64,000 bases of DNA, from positions 1,298,401 to 1,362,400 of the forward strand of contig CAVPRU010000001.1 of the NCBI GenBank assembly GCA_963707875.1. Direction: 5' to 3'. The notes below the pieces were generated by a model. It made no database searches and was not told the origin of the DNA. It saw nothing but the letters and a program-made list of their open reading frames with translations. The stretch comes from SZUA-320 sp963707875. Lineage in GTDB: Bacteria > Gemmatimonadota > Gemmatimonadetes > Gemmatimonadales > GWC2-71-9. Of the stretch, positions 19,029 through 26,529 are shown one piece after another; the first letter of the stretch is position 1, and every line of letters begins with the position of its first letter. The translations under genes and the position numbers were made by a program.

Positions 19029-19760
19029 TCAGTTGGTGAACTGGAGCCCCATCCGCAACGTGGTGTCGGTCTTCCGGATGTCCCCGGGCGGCTGACCGCG
19101 ATACCGCACGAGGTAGCCCAACTTGATCCCGATCAGACTGCTGACCGGTGCCACCAGGGCCGTCTCGGCGTTCAGGCGATAGTCGGCCGAGGTCCGGAAG
19201 TTCGGCAACCACTCCACCGTCTGCTGGAGATAGGTCTTGGCCACGAACGTGTGCCTGTAATCCATGGCAATCCGGCCGGCGGTAAAGGTCGCAGCCTCGG
19301 CCTGGAGTACCTCGGTTTCCTGGTTGAAGGAGAAGCCGCCGTCGAACAGCAGCACGTCCTTGGGAGTCTTGATCACCTTGACCGACACGCCGATAATCTC
19401 CTCGAACGCCCGTTTGATGCCGGCAAACAGATTGTAGCTGTAGTTGACCCCGGCGAAGGCTCCGATCCGCGAGCTCAAGGCGTATTCCCCCCGAACCCCG
19501 CTGAACAACTGGTTGGACGTCTCCACTCCCTCCGTCTTTCCGTAGGTCCAGTTGACGGTCTGCCGCAGGAGGATGCGCTCGCCGGCTGGAATCTCCAGTT
19601 TCTGACCCACCGCCACGCTCGACACATCGGTGTTCCCGCCGGTTTTCACGAAGCCGAGTTCACCGGACAGCTGGACCCGGCTGGCTTCAGGTTCCTGGCC
19701 CCGCAGGGCCGGTGCCGAGACGGCCAGGATGATGAAAGCGACCCCGGTGGTACGTGCCAT
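19029..19760 (-). CDS. DUF481 outer-membrane beta-barrel protein
   Basis: A 243-residue protein with a signal peptide (residues 1-21, ending ALRGQ). The mature part has the DUF481 pattern of alternating strands: LSGELGFVKTGGNTDVSSVAVGQKLEI, EYALSSRIGAFAGVNYSYN and MDYRHTFVAKTYLQQTVEWLPN. It ends with LRMGLQFTN. Such proteins are small barrels in the outer membrane with unknown cargo. ATG 19760 was chosen because the hydrophobic signal starts there. It lies eight bases upstream of the TAT oxidoreductase gene, probably in one transcript with it and mscL. Confidence 0.85.
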   Translation of the reverse strand: MARTTGVAFIILAVSAPALRGQEPEASRVQLSGELGFVKTGGNTDVSSVAVGQKLEIPAGERILLRQTVNWTYGKTEGVETSNQLFSGVRGEYALSSRIGAFAGVNYSYNLFAGIKRAFEEIIGVSVKVIKTPKDVLLFDGGFSFNQETEVLQAEAATFTAGRIAMDYRHTFVAKTYLQQTVEWLPNFRTSADYRLNAETALVAPVSSLIGIKLGYLVRYRGQPPGDIRKTDTTLRMGLQFTN

Positions 19761-19765
19761 CAAGC

Positions 19766-20215
19766 TCACCTGGGCTCCAGCGTCGAGGTGCAGTGGGGGC
19801 ACCGGGTGGCCGCCAGCGCGACCTGACTGGTACAGAACGGGCACCCCCTGGTGGTCGGCGGAGGCACCACGGCGGGGCCCTGAGCCCGGTTCATCACCTG
19901 GACGATCATGAAAATGGACAGCCCGACGATCAGGAACTGCACGATCGTGTTGACGAAGGAACCGTAGTTCCAGGTCACCGCTCCTGCCTCCTGGGCCTGT
20001 GCCATGGTGAGGTACGGTGGCGCCGTGGTGCCCTCCTTGAGCACCAGGAAGAGGTCCTTGAAATCCACTGACCCCAGCAGCAGGCCAACCGGGGGCATGA
20101 TCAGGTCGTTGACCAGGCTGGTGACGATGGAGCCGAAGGCGACGCCGATCACCACCCCGACCGCCAGGTCCAGCGCGTTCCCACGCAGGATGAACTTCTT
20201 GAACTCTGCCAACAT
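19766..20215 (-). CDS. mscL: Large-conductance mechanosensitive channel with C-terminal zinc ribbon
   Basis: A 149-residue MscL: emergency osmolyte release valve of the inner membrane. The N-terminus MLAEFKKFILRGNALDLAVG and helix 1 (VVIGVAFGSIVTSLVNDLIMPPVG) are canonical. Helix 2 is FVNTIVQFLIVGLSIFMIVQV. Instead of the usual charged C-terminal helix the tail carries CPFCTSQVALAATRCPHC, a two-CxxC zinc-ribbon-like knuckle. Start ATG 20215 is the family start; the open frame extends upstream without support. It precedes the DUF481 gene by a few bases. Confidence 0.93.
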   Translation of the reverse strand: MLAEFKKFILRGNALDLAVGVVIGVAFGSIVTSLVNDLIMPPVGLLLGSVDFKDLFLVLKEGTTAPPYLTMAQAQEAGAVTWNYGSFVNTIVQFLIVGLSIFMIVQVMNRAQGPAVVPPPTTRGCPFCTSQVALAATRCPHCTSTLEPR

Positions 20216-20308
20216 CGTTCTGCCCTTGACTTGAGGAGGAAGGGGGCCGCCATCGAGCGGCTGACACAATCTAGCAGCCCACCCGGATGCCCCAACCCCT
20301 GTGCTTGC

Positions 20309-20337
20309 TTGACACAGAGCGGTATACATCCTATTAT
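20309..20337 (+). promoter_or_regulatory. Sigma-70-type promoter of the SahR-like gene
   Basis: TTGACA (20309-20314) and TATTAT (20332-20337) are separated by exactly 17 bases. The predicted transcription start is about 20344, only about six bases before the ATG at 20350, so the message is leaderless or nearly so. Confidence 0.75.
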
Positions 20338-20352
20338 CCGGATAAGCGGATG
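20327..20352. promoter_or_regulatory. Palindromic operator over the -10 box and start codon
   Basis: A 26-bp dyad centred on the perfect palindrome TTATCCGGATAA (20334-20345), flanked by CATCC (20327-20331) and GGATG (20348-20352). Twenty-two of 26 positions are symmetric. It covers the -10 element, the predicted transcription start and the start codon, so a bound regulator would block the promoter. It is the natural site for the ArsR-type protein encoded immediately downstream. Confidence 0.75.
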
Positions 20353-21288
20353 ATTACTGACCTCGCTCGCCGGCTTACCGATCTGGCCGACCCCACCCGG
20401 GGCCGGATTCTCATGGCGTTGGAGGGACAGGAGTTAAGCGTGGCCGAACTGCAGGACGCCCTGCAACTCCCTCAGTCCACTGTCAGTCGCCACCTCAAGG
20501 TCCTGGGTCGTGGAGATTGGGTCGCTTCCAGGGCCGAAGGGCCGTCTCAGCGGTATCGGTCCACCGGCCAGGGAATGTCCTCGGAGAACCGCCGGCTCTG
20601 GCAGGTCGTTCGGGACGAAATGGCCGGGAATCCCGAGGTTCTGACCGATCGGGAGCGGGTGGCCACGGTGCTGGCTCGGCGGCACGAGCGCTCGCGGGCG
20701 TTCTTCGCTTCCGAGGCCGGGCGATGGGACCGGTTTCGCTCGGAGCTGTTCGGGAGCCGCTTCGAGTTGCAGGCTCTGCTGGGCCTGACCGAGCCCGAGT
20801 GGGTGGCAGCGGACCTGGGCTGTGGCACCGGGCATTTGACCCTGGCTCTGAGTCCGTTCGTCCGGCGGGTGATTGCGGTGGACGAGTCGGTGGCGATGCT
20901 CGAGACGGCACGGGCTCGGGCCACCGGGGCGGACAACATCGAATTCCGTCAGGGCGAGCTGGAGCTGCTTCCGATAGCGGAGGCGGAACTCGACCTCGCG
21001 GTCATGGCCCTGGTGCTCCCCTACGTTCCCGACCCCGGACGGATTCTGGCCGAGGCGGCCAGGGCCCTGCAGCCTGGGGGCCGGTTCCTGGTGGTGGACC
21101 TCCAGCCCCATGACCGGGTGGAGTATGAGGAAACCCTGGGTCATCTCTGGCGCGGCTTCGGGGCGTCCCAGGTCCTGGACTGGTTGCAGGCGGGAGGACT
21201 GACGGACGGTCGGGTGGTCCCGATGGGCCCGGATCCCGCCACCCAGGCGCCGGAGCTCTTCGTAGCCTCAGCCCGGAAACCCGGGTAG
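20350..21288 (+). CDS. ArsR-type regulator fused to a SAM-binding methyltransferase domain (SahR-like)
   Basis: A 312-residue protein. An ArsR winged helix (residues 1-75: LADPTRGRILMALEGQELSVAELQDAL, LPQSTVSRHLKVLG) is followed by a class I methyltransferase fold with AADLGCGTGHLTLAL (SAM-binding GxGxG-like motif I), IAVDESVAML, and LVLPYVPDPGRILAEAARALQPGG. This domain pair next to adenosylhomocysteinase is the arrangement of SahR, the known regulator of SAM/SAH recycling that senses S-adenosylhomocysteine. I start at ATG 20350, since the promoter lies upstream of it. The gene is 61 bp ahead of ahcY. Whether the C-terminal domain is an enzyme or only a sensor cannot be told. Confidence 0.85.
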   Translation: MITDLARRLTDLADPTRGRILMALEGQELSVAELQDALQLPQSTVSRHLKVLGRGDWVASRAEGPSQRYRSTGQGMSSENRRLWQVVRDEMAGNPEVLTDRERVATVLARRHERSRAFFASEAGRWDRFRSELFGSRFELQALLGLTEPEWVAADLGCGTGHLTLALSPFVRRVIAVDESVAMLETARARATGADNIEFRQGELELLPIAEAELDLAVMALVLPYVPDPGRILAEAARALQPGGRFLVVDLQPHDRVEYEETLGHLWRGFGASQVLDWLQAGGLTDGRVVPMGPDPATQAPELFVASARKPG

Positions 21289-21349
21289 AATCGATTTCCC
21301 ACAACTACCCCCGGGGCCCCGGCCCTGGGCGACCACAGAGGACATCCCC

Positions 21350-22837
21350 ATGAGCCGCCCGACAACGTTCGTCCATCCCTTCACCACCTCCCGGGAGGCC
21401 GGGTTCGAGCCGTTCAAGGTCCGGGATCTCGCGCTGGCCGAATCGGGACGCAAGGAAATCCGGTTGGCGGAGGATGAGATGCCGGGCCTGATGGCCCTGC
21501 GGGCAGAGTATCGCCGGCACCGGCCGCTGGAGGGCGCCCGGATCATGGGGTCACTCCACATGACGGTGCAGACCGCCGTCCTGATCGAGACCCTGGTGGA
21601 GTTGGGGGCCGACGTGCGGTGGGTCTCCTGCAACATCTTCTCGACCCAGGACAACGCCGCGGCGGCCGTGGTCGTCGGCGGGGGAACGGTGGACCACCCC
21701 ACCGGAGTCCCGGTCTTTGCCTGGAAAGGTGAGACCCTCGAGGAGTACTGGTGGTGCACCGAGCAGGCGCTCCGGTGGCCGGATGGCGGGGGGCCCACCC
21801 TGTTGCTCGATGATGGGGGCGACGCAACCCTGCTGGTGCACAAGGGCGTGGAGTATGAGAAGTCGGGAGTCGTCCCCGCGTTCAACCCCGCCGAGGATCC
21901 GGAGGAGTGGAGCGTCATCCTGGACCTGCTGCGGCGGACGATCGCCGAGGATCCGTCAGGCTGGACCCGGGTCGCTGCCAAGATCTGCGGGGTCTCGGAA
22001 GAGACCACCACCGGGGTCCACCGGCTCTACGAGATGATGCGGGATGGCACCCTGCTGTTCCCGGCCATCAACGTCAACGATTCGGTGACCAAGTCCAAGT
22101 TCGACAACATCTACGGTTGTCGCCACTCGGTGATCGACGGCCTCAACCGGGCAAGTGACGTCATGCTGGCCGGCAAGGTGGCGGTGGTCTGCGGCTTCGG
22201 GGAGGTGGGCAAGGGGTGCGCCCAGGCACTGCGGGGCCAGGGGGCCAGGGTCGTTGTCACCGAAATCGACCCGATCTGCGCGCTGCAGGCGGCCATGGAA
22301 GGCTACGAGATCAATACCGTCGACAACGTAGTGAGCACCGCGGACGTCTTCATCACCGCGACCGGCAACCGCGACGTGATCACCGCGGCCCACATGGCCC
22401 GGATGAAGGACAAGGCCATCGTCGGGAACATCGGCCATTTCGACAACGAGATCGACATGGCGGGACTCAAGAAGACCCCGGGAATTCAGACGATCAACAT
22501 CAAGCCGCAGTACGATGAGTGGGTCTTCCCGGACGGGCACAGTGTGCTGATCCTGGCCGAGGGGCGGCTGCTCAACCTGGGCTGCGCCACCGGCCACCCG
22601 AGTTTCGTGATGTCGGCCAGCTTCACCAATCAGGTCATGGCGCAGATCGAACTGCACACCAATCTGGCCGCCTACCAGAAAAAGGTGTACGTCCTGCCCA
22701 AGCACCTGGATGAGAAGGTGGCCCGGCTCCACCTCGACAAGCTCGGCGTCAAGCTGACCGAGCTCACCGAAGGCCAGGCCCGGTACCTCGGCATCGATCA
22801 GCAGGGGCCCTACAAGCCGGAGCACTATCGCTATTAG
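21350..22837 (+). CDS. ahcY: Adenosylhomocysteinase (S-adenosylhomocysteine hydrolase)
   Basis: A 495-residue cytoplasmic enzyme that hydrolyses S-adenosylhomocysteine to adenosine and homocysteine, relieving inhibition of methyltransferases. Recognised by SLHMTVQTAVLIETL, WVSCNIFSTQDNAAAA, NVNDSVTKSKFDNIYGCRHS (catalytic Lys/Asp region), the NAD-binding VVCGFGEVGKGCAQAL, NIGHFDNEIDM, and the C-terminal KLGVKLTELTEGQARYLGI...YKPEHYRY. The length includes the insert found in many bacterial forms. Coupled in context to the SahR-like regulator upstream. Its stop overlaps that of the convergent VOC gene by four bases. Confidence 0.96.
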   Translation: MSRPTTFVHPFTTSREAGFEPFKVRDLALAESGRKEIRLAEDEMPGLMALRAEYRRHRPLEGARIMGSLHMTVQTAVLIETLVELGADVRWVSCNIFSTQDNAAAAVVVGGGTVDHPTGVPVFAWKGETLEEYWWCTEQALRWPDGGGPTLLLDDGGDATLLVHKGVEYEKSGVVPAFNPAEDPEEWSVILDLLRRTIAEDPSGWTRVAAKICGVSEETTTGVHRLYEMMRDGTLLFPAINVNDSVTKSKFDNIYGCRHSVIDGLNRASDVMLAGKVAVVCGFGEVGKGCAQALRGQGARVVVTEIDPICALQAAMEGYEINTVDNVVSTADVFITATGNRDVITAAHMARMKDKAIVGNIGHFDNEIDMAGLKKTPGIQTINIKPQYDEWVFPDGHSVLILAEGRLLNLGCATGHPSFVMSASFTNQVMAQIELHTNLAAYQKKVYVLPKHLDEKVARLHLDKLGVKLTELTEGQARYLGIDQQGPYKPEHYRY

Positions 22838-23223
22838 CCGGCGAGGGGCACCTCGCTCATCAGCGCGGCAGAGTTGCCCTCGGAGTCCTGGAATTCCGCC
22901 AGCCAGACCTCCCGGTCTGCCAGCTTCGCGATCATCATCGGGTCCCGGTCGAACGCCACCCCGCGTTCGGTCAGGGCCCGGGCGGCGTCCCGGATGTCGG
23001 ACACGAAGTAGAACAGGGTTGTGGCCGGGTGCGCGCCGCCACCGGCCTCGGGACCACCGATCAGCAGACGCACCTCGCCGCACTCGAAGAACGACATGCC
23101 GGGCGGGGCGCTGAAGAGGAACTTCAATCCGAGCACGTCGCGGTAGAAGGCGGTGGCCCGGTCCAGGTCACTGGCCGAGAGGGCGATCTGGCCGATCCGG
23201 GAGATGGCAAGGCTGGCGGACAT
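22834..23223 (-). CDS. VOC (glyoxalase/bleomycin-resistance fold) family protein
   Basis: A 129-residue protein with two beta-alpha-beta-beta-beta modules: IGQIALSASDLDRATAFYRDVLGLKFLF and the second half FYFVSDIRDAARALTERGVAF...WLAEFQDSEGNSAALMSE. The C-terminal DSEGN and FQD pattern is typical. It could bind a metal and isomerise or conjugate a small molecule, but the substrate is not shown. Divergent from a marR gene, with an inverted repeat between them that may regulate both. Confidence 0.88.
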   Translation of the reverse strand: MSASLAISRIGQIALSASDLDRATAFYRDVLGLKFLFSAPPGMSFFECGEVRLLIGGPEAGGGAHPATTLFYFVSDIRDAARALTERGVAFDRDPMMIAKLADREVWLAEFQDSEGNSAALMSEVPLAG

Positions 23224-23241
23224 GGCGGGCCTCCGATTATT

Positions 23242-23256
23242 GTTAGCGAAGCTAAC
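23242..23256. promoter_or_regulatory. Inverted repeat between VOC and marR genes (likely MarR operator)
   Basis: GTTAGC (23242-23247) and GCTAAC (23251-23256) form a perfect dyad with a GAA spacer; an extra TAAC follows (23257-23260). It is 19 bases from the VOC start and about 48 from the marR start, in the usual place for a MarR autoregulatory site controlling the divergent pair. Confidence 0.65.
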
Positions 23257-23303
23257 TAACGATATCCCGCGCGCCGCGACCCCGCAAGCCCTGGAAGGCT
23301 CCA

Positions 23304-23738
23304 ATGCCCCCTGCCCCGCGTGCCCTGGCCGACCGGCTGCACTCCGCTGCCATTCACCTGCTGCGCCGACTGCGCACCACCGATGTCGAGACCGGGCTCA
23401 CCGCCCCCCGGGCGTCGGTGCTGTCGGTCCTGGTCTTTGGCGGTCCGATGACCCTGACGGCCCTGGCGAGGGTGGAACAGGTTCGCCCTCCGACCATGAC
23501 CCGGCTCATCGGGCAGCTGCAGCATGAAGGCCTGGTGCGGCGGACGGCGGATTCTTCGGACCGTCGCCTCCGCTGGATTCACCCAACCCGGCGGGGTCGC
23601 CGGCTGCTCCAACTGGGACGGCGCCGACGGGTCGGGAGCCTTCAGGCCGGAATCGATCGGTTGTCCGCGAGTGAGCAACGCTGCCTGGAGCGGGCCCTGC
23701 CCGTCCTGGAATCGCTGGCGAACCCACCTTCCTCCTGA
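23304..23738 (+). CDS. MarR family transcriptional regulator
   Basis: A 144-residue winged-helix regulator. Helix 1 HSAAIHLLRRLR, then LTAPRASVLSVLVFGGPMTLTALARVEQVRPPTMTRLIGQLQHEGLV (helix-turn-helix) and RTADSSDRRLRWIHPTRRGRRLL (the wing with conserved DRR). The C-terminal dimerisation helix is present but short. Probably controls itself and the divergent VOC gene, perhaps in response to an electrophile or phenolic compound, which is inference from the family. Confidence 0.9.
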   Translation: MPPAPRALADRLHSAAIHLLRRLRTTDVETGLTAPRASVLSVLVFGGPMTLTALARVEQVRPPTMTRLIGQLQHEGLVRRTADSSDRRLRWIHPTRRGRRLLQLGRRRRVGSLQAGIDRLSASEQRCLERALPVLESLANPPSS

Positions 23739-23747
23739 AAACAGCAA

Positions 23748-23776
23748 GCGCCCCGTCGCGGGGACGAGGCGCCTGG
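23748..23776. terminator. Hairpin between convergent genes
   Basis: Nested stem: outer GCGCC (23748-23752) with GGCGC (23768-23772) and inner CCCCG/CGGGG around a TCG loop. It lies just after the marR stop and before the end of the convergent small secreted gene. No long T run, so confidence is moderate. Confidence 0.5.
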
Positions 23777-23797
23777 TGTCCAGACGGACGAACCGAC

Positions 23798-24193
23798 TCA
23801 GGCCGTCAACTGGATGGCATCGATCTTGGGACTGTCCCCACCGGTGAAGCTGACGATCATGGTGAGCGTGAGGCCCGGCTGATTGCTGGCGGTGATGGTC
23901 AGGGTCACTGCGGTGGCGCTGGAGGACACCACGCTCACCGCGGTCAGGGTACCGAGCTCTCGGAGTTCCCGATTCTTGGCGAGCCGCTCTCCGGTCGGGC
24001 GCCGATTGAGGGCAGCCTGACTGAAGTTGGCTTCCTGGAACCGGGCCAGCGCCATTTCATCCTTGGCGTTGACCGCGGCCAGAAACGCCGCCGTGAGCTT
24101 GCCCTGGGGAGTGTCGGGAAGTCTGGTCTGGGCCGCGAGTCCGCTGGCGGAAACCACCACCAGGGTGGTCAGGGCCATCAGGGTCCTTCGCAT
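23798..24193 (-). CDS. Small secreted protein, unknown function
   Basis: A 131-residue protein with a signal peptide (residues 1-21, MRRTLMALTTLVVVSASGLAA, ending near Q). The mature part resembles an NTF2/DUF3887-like small alpha-beta domain (LTAAFLAAVNAKDEMALARFQEANFSQAALN, then strands LTAVSVVSSSATAVTLTITAS and LTLTMIVSFTGG), although I cannot name the family with certainty. Monocistronic by spacing. Confidence 0.7.
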   Translation of the reverse strand: MRRTLMALTTLVVVSASGLAAQTRLPDTPQGKLTAAFLAAVNAKDEMALARFQEANFSQAALNRRPTGERLAKNRELRELGTLTAVSVVSSSATAVTLTITASNQPGLTLTMIVSFTGGDSPKIDAIQLTA

Positions 24194-24260
24194 CGCCTGA
24201 ACTCCTTCAAGAGTGCGCCGTGGGGTCCTGCCCCACGGGTACCGGAAGATAACGGCGACT

Positions 24261-24911
24261 TCAGGGGGATTGTTTCGTCCGCTCGGCGCGGTAGTCGCGA
24301 AACCGGGCCAGGGCATCCTCCATCTCCTTGTCATCCAAGAGGATGGGAGTACCGATCGCGCTCGCTCGCCAGTACCACTCCGCCACCGCTTCGACTTCAC
24401 AGGCAACATCCAGCGCCTGGTCCGGCGTGGCGCCCACCGCGACCAGTCCATGGTTGGCGAGCAGGCAGGCCCCCCCAGATCCGAGGGCGGACACCACCGC
24501 TTCCGACAGTGCCGCGGTCCCGAAGGTGGCGTACCGGCTGCAGCGAACCACGTCGGTTCCGGCCGCGGCGATCAGGTAGTGGACTGCCGGCAAATCCCGA
24601 CGGAGACACGCCAGGGTGGTGGCAAACCGGGAGTGGGTGTGGAGCACGGCACCCACATCGGGCCGGACCCGGTAGATGTCCCGGTGGAGCCGCCACTCGC
24701 TGGAGGCCCGACCGGGTTCCGGCTCGCTTTCGAGGGAGAGGGACACCAGGTCGGCCACCTCAAGCGCGTCCAGACGGATACCACTGGGTGAGATGAAGAA
24801 CCCGCCGCCGGCCTGGCGGACACTGATGTTGCCCGAGGTCCCCTGGTTGAGGCCCAGAACCATGCTCCGGCGGGCGGCGGCGATCAGCCCTTCGGCAACC
24901 GGTGGCGTCAT
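24261..24911 (-). CDS. Class II aldolase (fuculose-phosphate aldolase-like, Ald2 candidate)
   Basis: A 216-residue zinc aldolase, very similar in motif order to FucA: LGLNQGTSGNISVR, the zinc/catalytic SSEWRLH (Glu), VLHTHSRF (two His), HYLIAAAG, RYATFGTAALSE and LLANHGLVAVG (third His). The acid-base signature follows FucA rather than MtnB dehydratase. It is the last gene of mtnP-apt-mtnA-aldolase and overlaps mtnA by 4 bp. In the DHAP shunt known from other bacteria such an enzyme splits 5-methylthioribulose-1-phosphate into dihydroxyacetone phosphate and 2-methylthioacetaldehyde. That role here is inferred from the operon; an mtnB-like function remains possible. Confidence 0.85.
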   Translation of the reverse strand: MTPPVAEGLIAAARRSMVLGLNQGTSGNISVRQAGGGFFISPSGIRLDALEVADLVSLSLESEPEPGRASSEWRLHRDIYRVRPDVGAVLHTHSRFATTLACLRRDLPAVHYLIAAAGTDVVRCSRYATFGTAALSEAVVSALGSGGACLLANHGLVAVGATPDQALDVACEVEAVAEWYWRASAIGTPILLDDKEMEDALARFRDYRAERTKQSP

Positions 24912-25978
24912 CGCCTCTGCTCCGGAAAGAGAGCGAGCAGGCCTCGGCGGGTCGCACGGCAGATCCCGCGCTCGGTGATCAATCCGGTGACCAGCCGGGC
25001 CGGAGTCACGTCAAACGCGGCGTTCCGGACCCGACTGTCCTCCGCGCCTGGCTGCACGGTCCGCAGGTGACCCTCCGGGTCGCGGCCGCGCACCAGGCGC
25101 ACCTCATCGGCGGACCGCTCCTCGATGGGGATGGTCTTCCAGTCGGTCAGGGCCCAGTCGATGCTGGTAGACGGGACGGCCGCATAGAAGGGGACTCTGG
25201 CCGCGGCCGCTGCCAGGGCCACACCATAGGTCCCGATCTTGTTGCACACGTCCCCCGCGCGGGTCGTGCGATCGGTGCCCACCAGCACCAGATCGACCTG
25301 GTCCCGCTGGAGCAGGTGGGCGGCCATGCCATCCGCCACCACCGTGTGGGGGATTCCGGCGCCACTCAATTCCCAGGCGGTGAGCCAGCCCTGGCTGCGG
25401 GGCCGGGTCTCATCCACCCAGACCTCCACCGGCACTCCGTCTTCATGGGCCCGGTAGACCGGCGCCAGGGCGGTGCCGTACTTCAGGGTGGCCAGCCACC
25501 CGGCGTTGCAGTGGGTCAGGACGCGGACCGGACCGGGACGCCGCCGGGCGATCGCCTCGAGCAGCGGAAGACCGTGATCCCCGATGGCCCGGCAGGCACT
25601 GATCTCCAGTTCTGCCAGTGCCGCCACAGCCCGGTACCCGGCGGCGGCCCGCCGCCCGGGGCTCTCGGCCAGCGCGGCGTCACGCACCCGGCCCACCACG
25701 TGCGCCAGGTTGACCGCGGTGGGACGGGTGGCGAGCAGCGCCTGCACCGCGTCGGCCAGACCGGCATCCGAGTCGTCGGTCATCAGCGCCAGGCAGAGTC
25801 CGTACCCTGCGGTGATCCCGATCAACGGGGCGCCTCGTACCTGCATGGTCTCGATGGCCTCCACCACCGCGTCCAGGGCTCCGAGCCGCTGAATGACCAG
25901 CTCGTGTGGCAGCCGGGTCTGGTCGATGATCTCGAGCGACCAGCCGTCGGTGGCCAGTTGGAGGGGACGGCGAGACAT
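24908..25978 (-). CDS. mtnA: 5-Methylthioribose-1-phosphate isomerase
   Basis: A 356-residue cytoplasmic isomerase converting methylthioribose-1-phosphate to methylthioribulose-1-phosphate in MTA salvage. Diagnostic motifs: MQVRGAPLIGITAGYG, HCNAGWLATLKYGTALAP, VDETRPRSQGW, VADGMAAHLL, LVGTDRTTRAGDVCNKIGTYGVAL (catalytic Asp, NKIGT signature) and FYAAVPSTSIDW. These separate MtnA from eIF2B-alpha and ribose-1,5-bisphosphate isomerase relatives. It lies 14 bp after apt and overlaps the aldolase start by ATGA. Confidence 0.93.
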   Translation of the reverse strand: MSRRPLQLATDGWSLEIIDQTRLPHELVIQRLGALDAVVEAIETMQVRGAPLIGITAGYGLCLALMTDDSDAGLADAVQALLATRPTAVNLAHVVGRVRDAALAESPGRRAAAGYRAVAALAELEISACRAIGDHGLPLLEAIARRRPGPVRVLTHCNAGWLATLKYGTALAPVYRAHEDGVPVEVWVDETRPRSQGWLTAWELSGAGIPHTVVADGMAAHLLQRDQVDLVLVGTDRTTRAGDVCNKIGTYGVALAAAAARVPFYAAVPSTSIDWALTDWKTIPIEERSADEVRLVRGRDPEGHLRTVQPGAEDSRVRNAAFDVTPARLVTGLITERGICRATRRGLLALFPEQRR

Positions 25979-25992
25979 CCCGGAGCCGATGG

Positions 25993-26529
25993 TCAGTGCC
26001 CGTCGAAGGCGAGCAGGGTGTGAACCGGCGTCTCGGTGGCCTCGAGCCGGCCTCGACCCGCCAGTGCCGGAAGCTCGATCACGAAGGCGGCCTCGACCAC
26101 GATGGCACCCAATCCACGCAGGAGGTCCCGGGCGGCCACCGCGGTACCGCCGGTGGCGATCAGGTCATCCACCAGCAGCACCCGTTGCCCCGGGTCCACC
26201 GCGTCCCGATGCACCTCGACGCGGTCGCTGCCGTACTCGAGCTGGTAATCCAGCGATTCGACGGCCGCGGGCAGCTTCCCCCGCTTCCGGACCGGGATGA
26301 AGCCGGCGCCCAGCCCCGCAGCGACCGCGCCCCCCAGGATGAAGCCTCTGGCTTCAATGCCAGCCACCGCGACTATCCCGCTCCGGCGGTATCGGGTCAC
26401 CAGCCGATCCACCACCTCGCCCCAGCCATCGCCGTCCTTGAGCAGGGTGGTGATGTCCCGGAACAGGATGCCGGGTTTGGGGTAGTCGGGGATGGTCCGG
26501 ATCAGGCTGCGCAGGGCGTCGTCGTTCAT
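25993..26529 (-). CDS. apt: Adenine phosphoribosyltransferase
   Basis: A 178-residue enzyme joining adenine to PRPP to give AMP. IPDYPKPGILFRDITTLLKDG is the classic N-terminal signature. GIEARGFILGG and RKRGKLP are substrate loops, and VLLVDDLIATGGTA is the PRPP-binding motif. Its place directly after mtnP (ATGA overlap) makes functional sense: MtnP releases adenine from methylthioadenosine and Apt recovers it. Confidence 0.96.
   Translation of the reverse strand: MNDDALRSLIRTIPDYPKPGILFRDITTLLKDGDGWGEVVDRLVTRYRRSGIVAVAGIEARGFILGGAVAAGLGAGFIPVRKRGKLPAAVESLDYQLEYGSDRVEVHRDAVDPGQRVLLVDDLIATGGTAVAARDLLRGLGAIVVEAAFVIELPALAGRGRLEATETPVHTLLAFDGH

Noticed and set aside
21289..21349. SAH riboswitch upstream of ahcY
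   Set aside because: The 61-bp gap is too short and no conserved aptamer pattern was seen; control by the ArsR-type protein explains the site.
24261..24911. MtnB (methylthioribulose-1-phosphate dehydratase)
   Set aside because: Motifs (NQGTSGNISVR, SSEWRLH, YATFGTAALSE) follow FucA-type aldolases more closely. I kept this only as an alternative.
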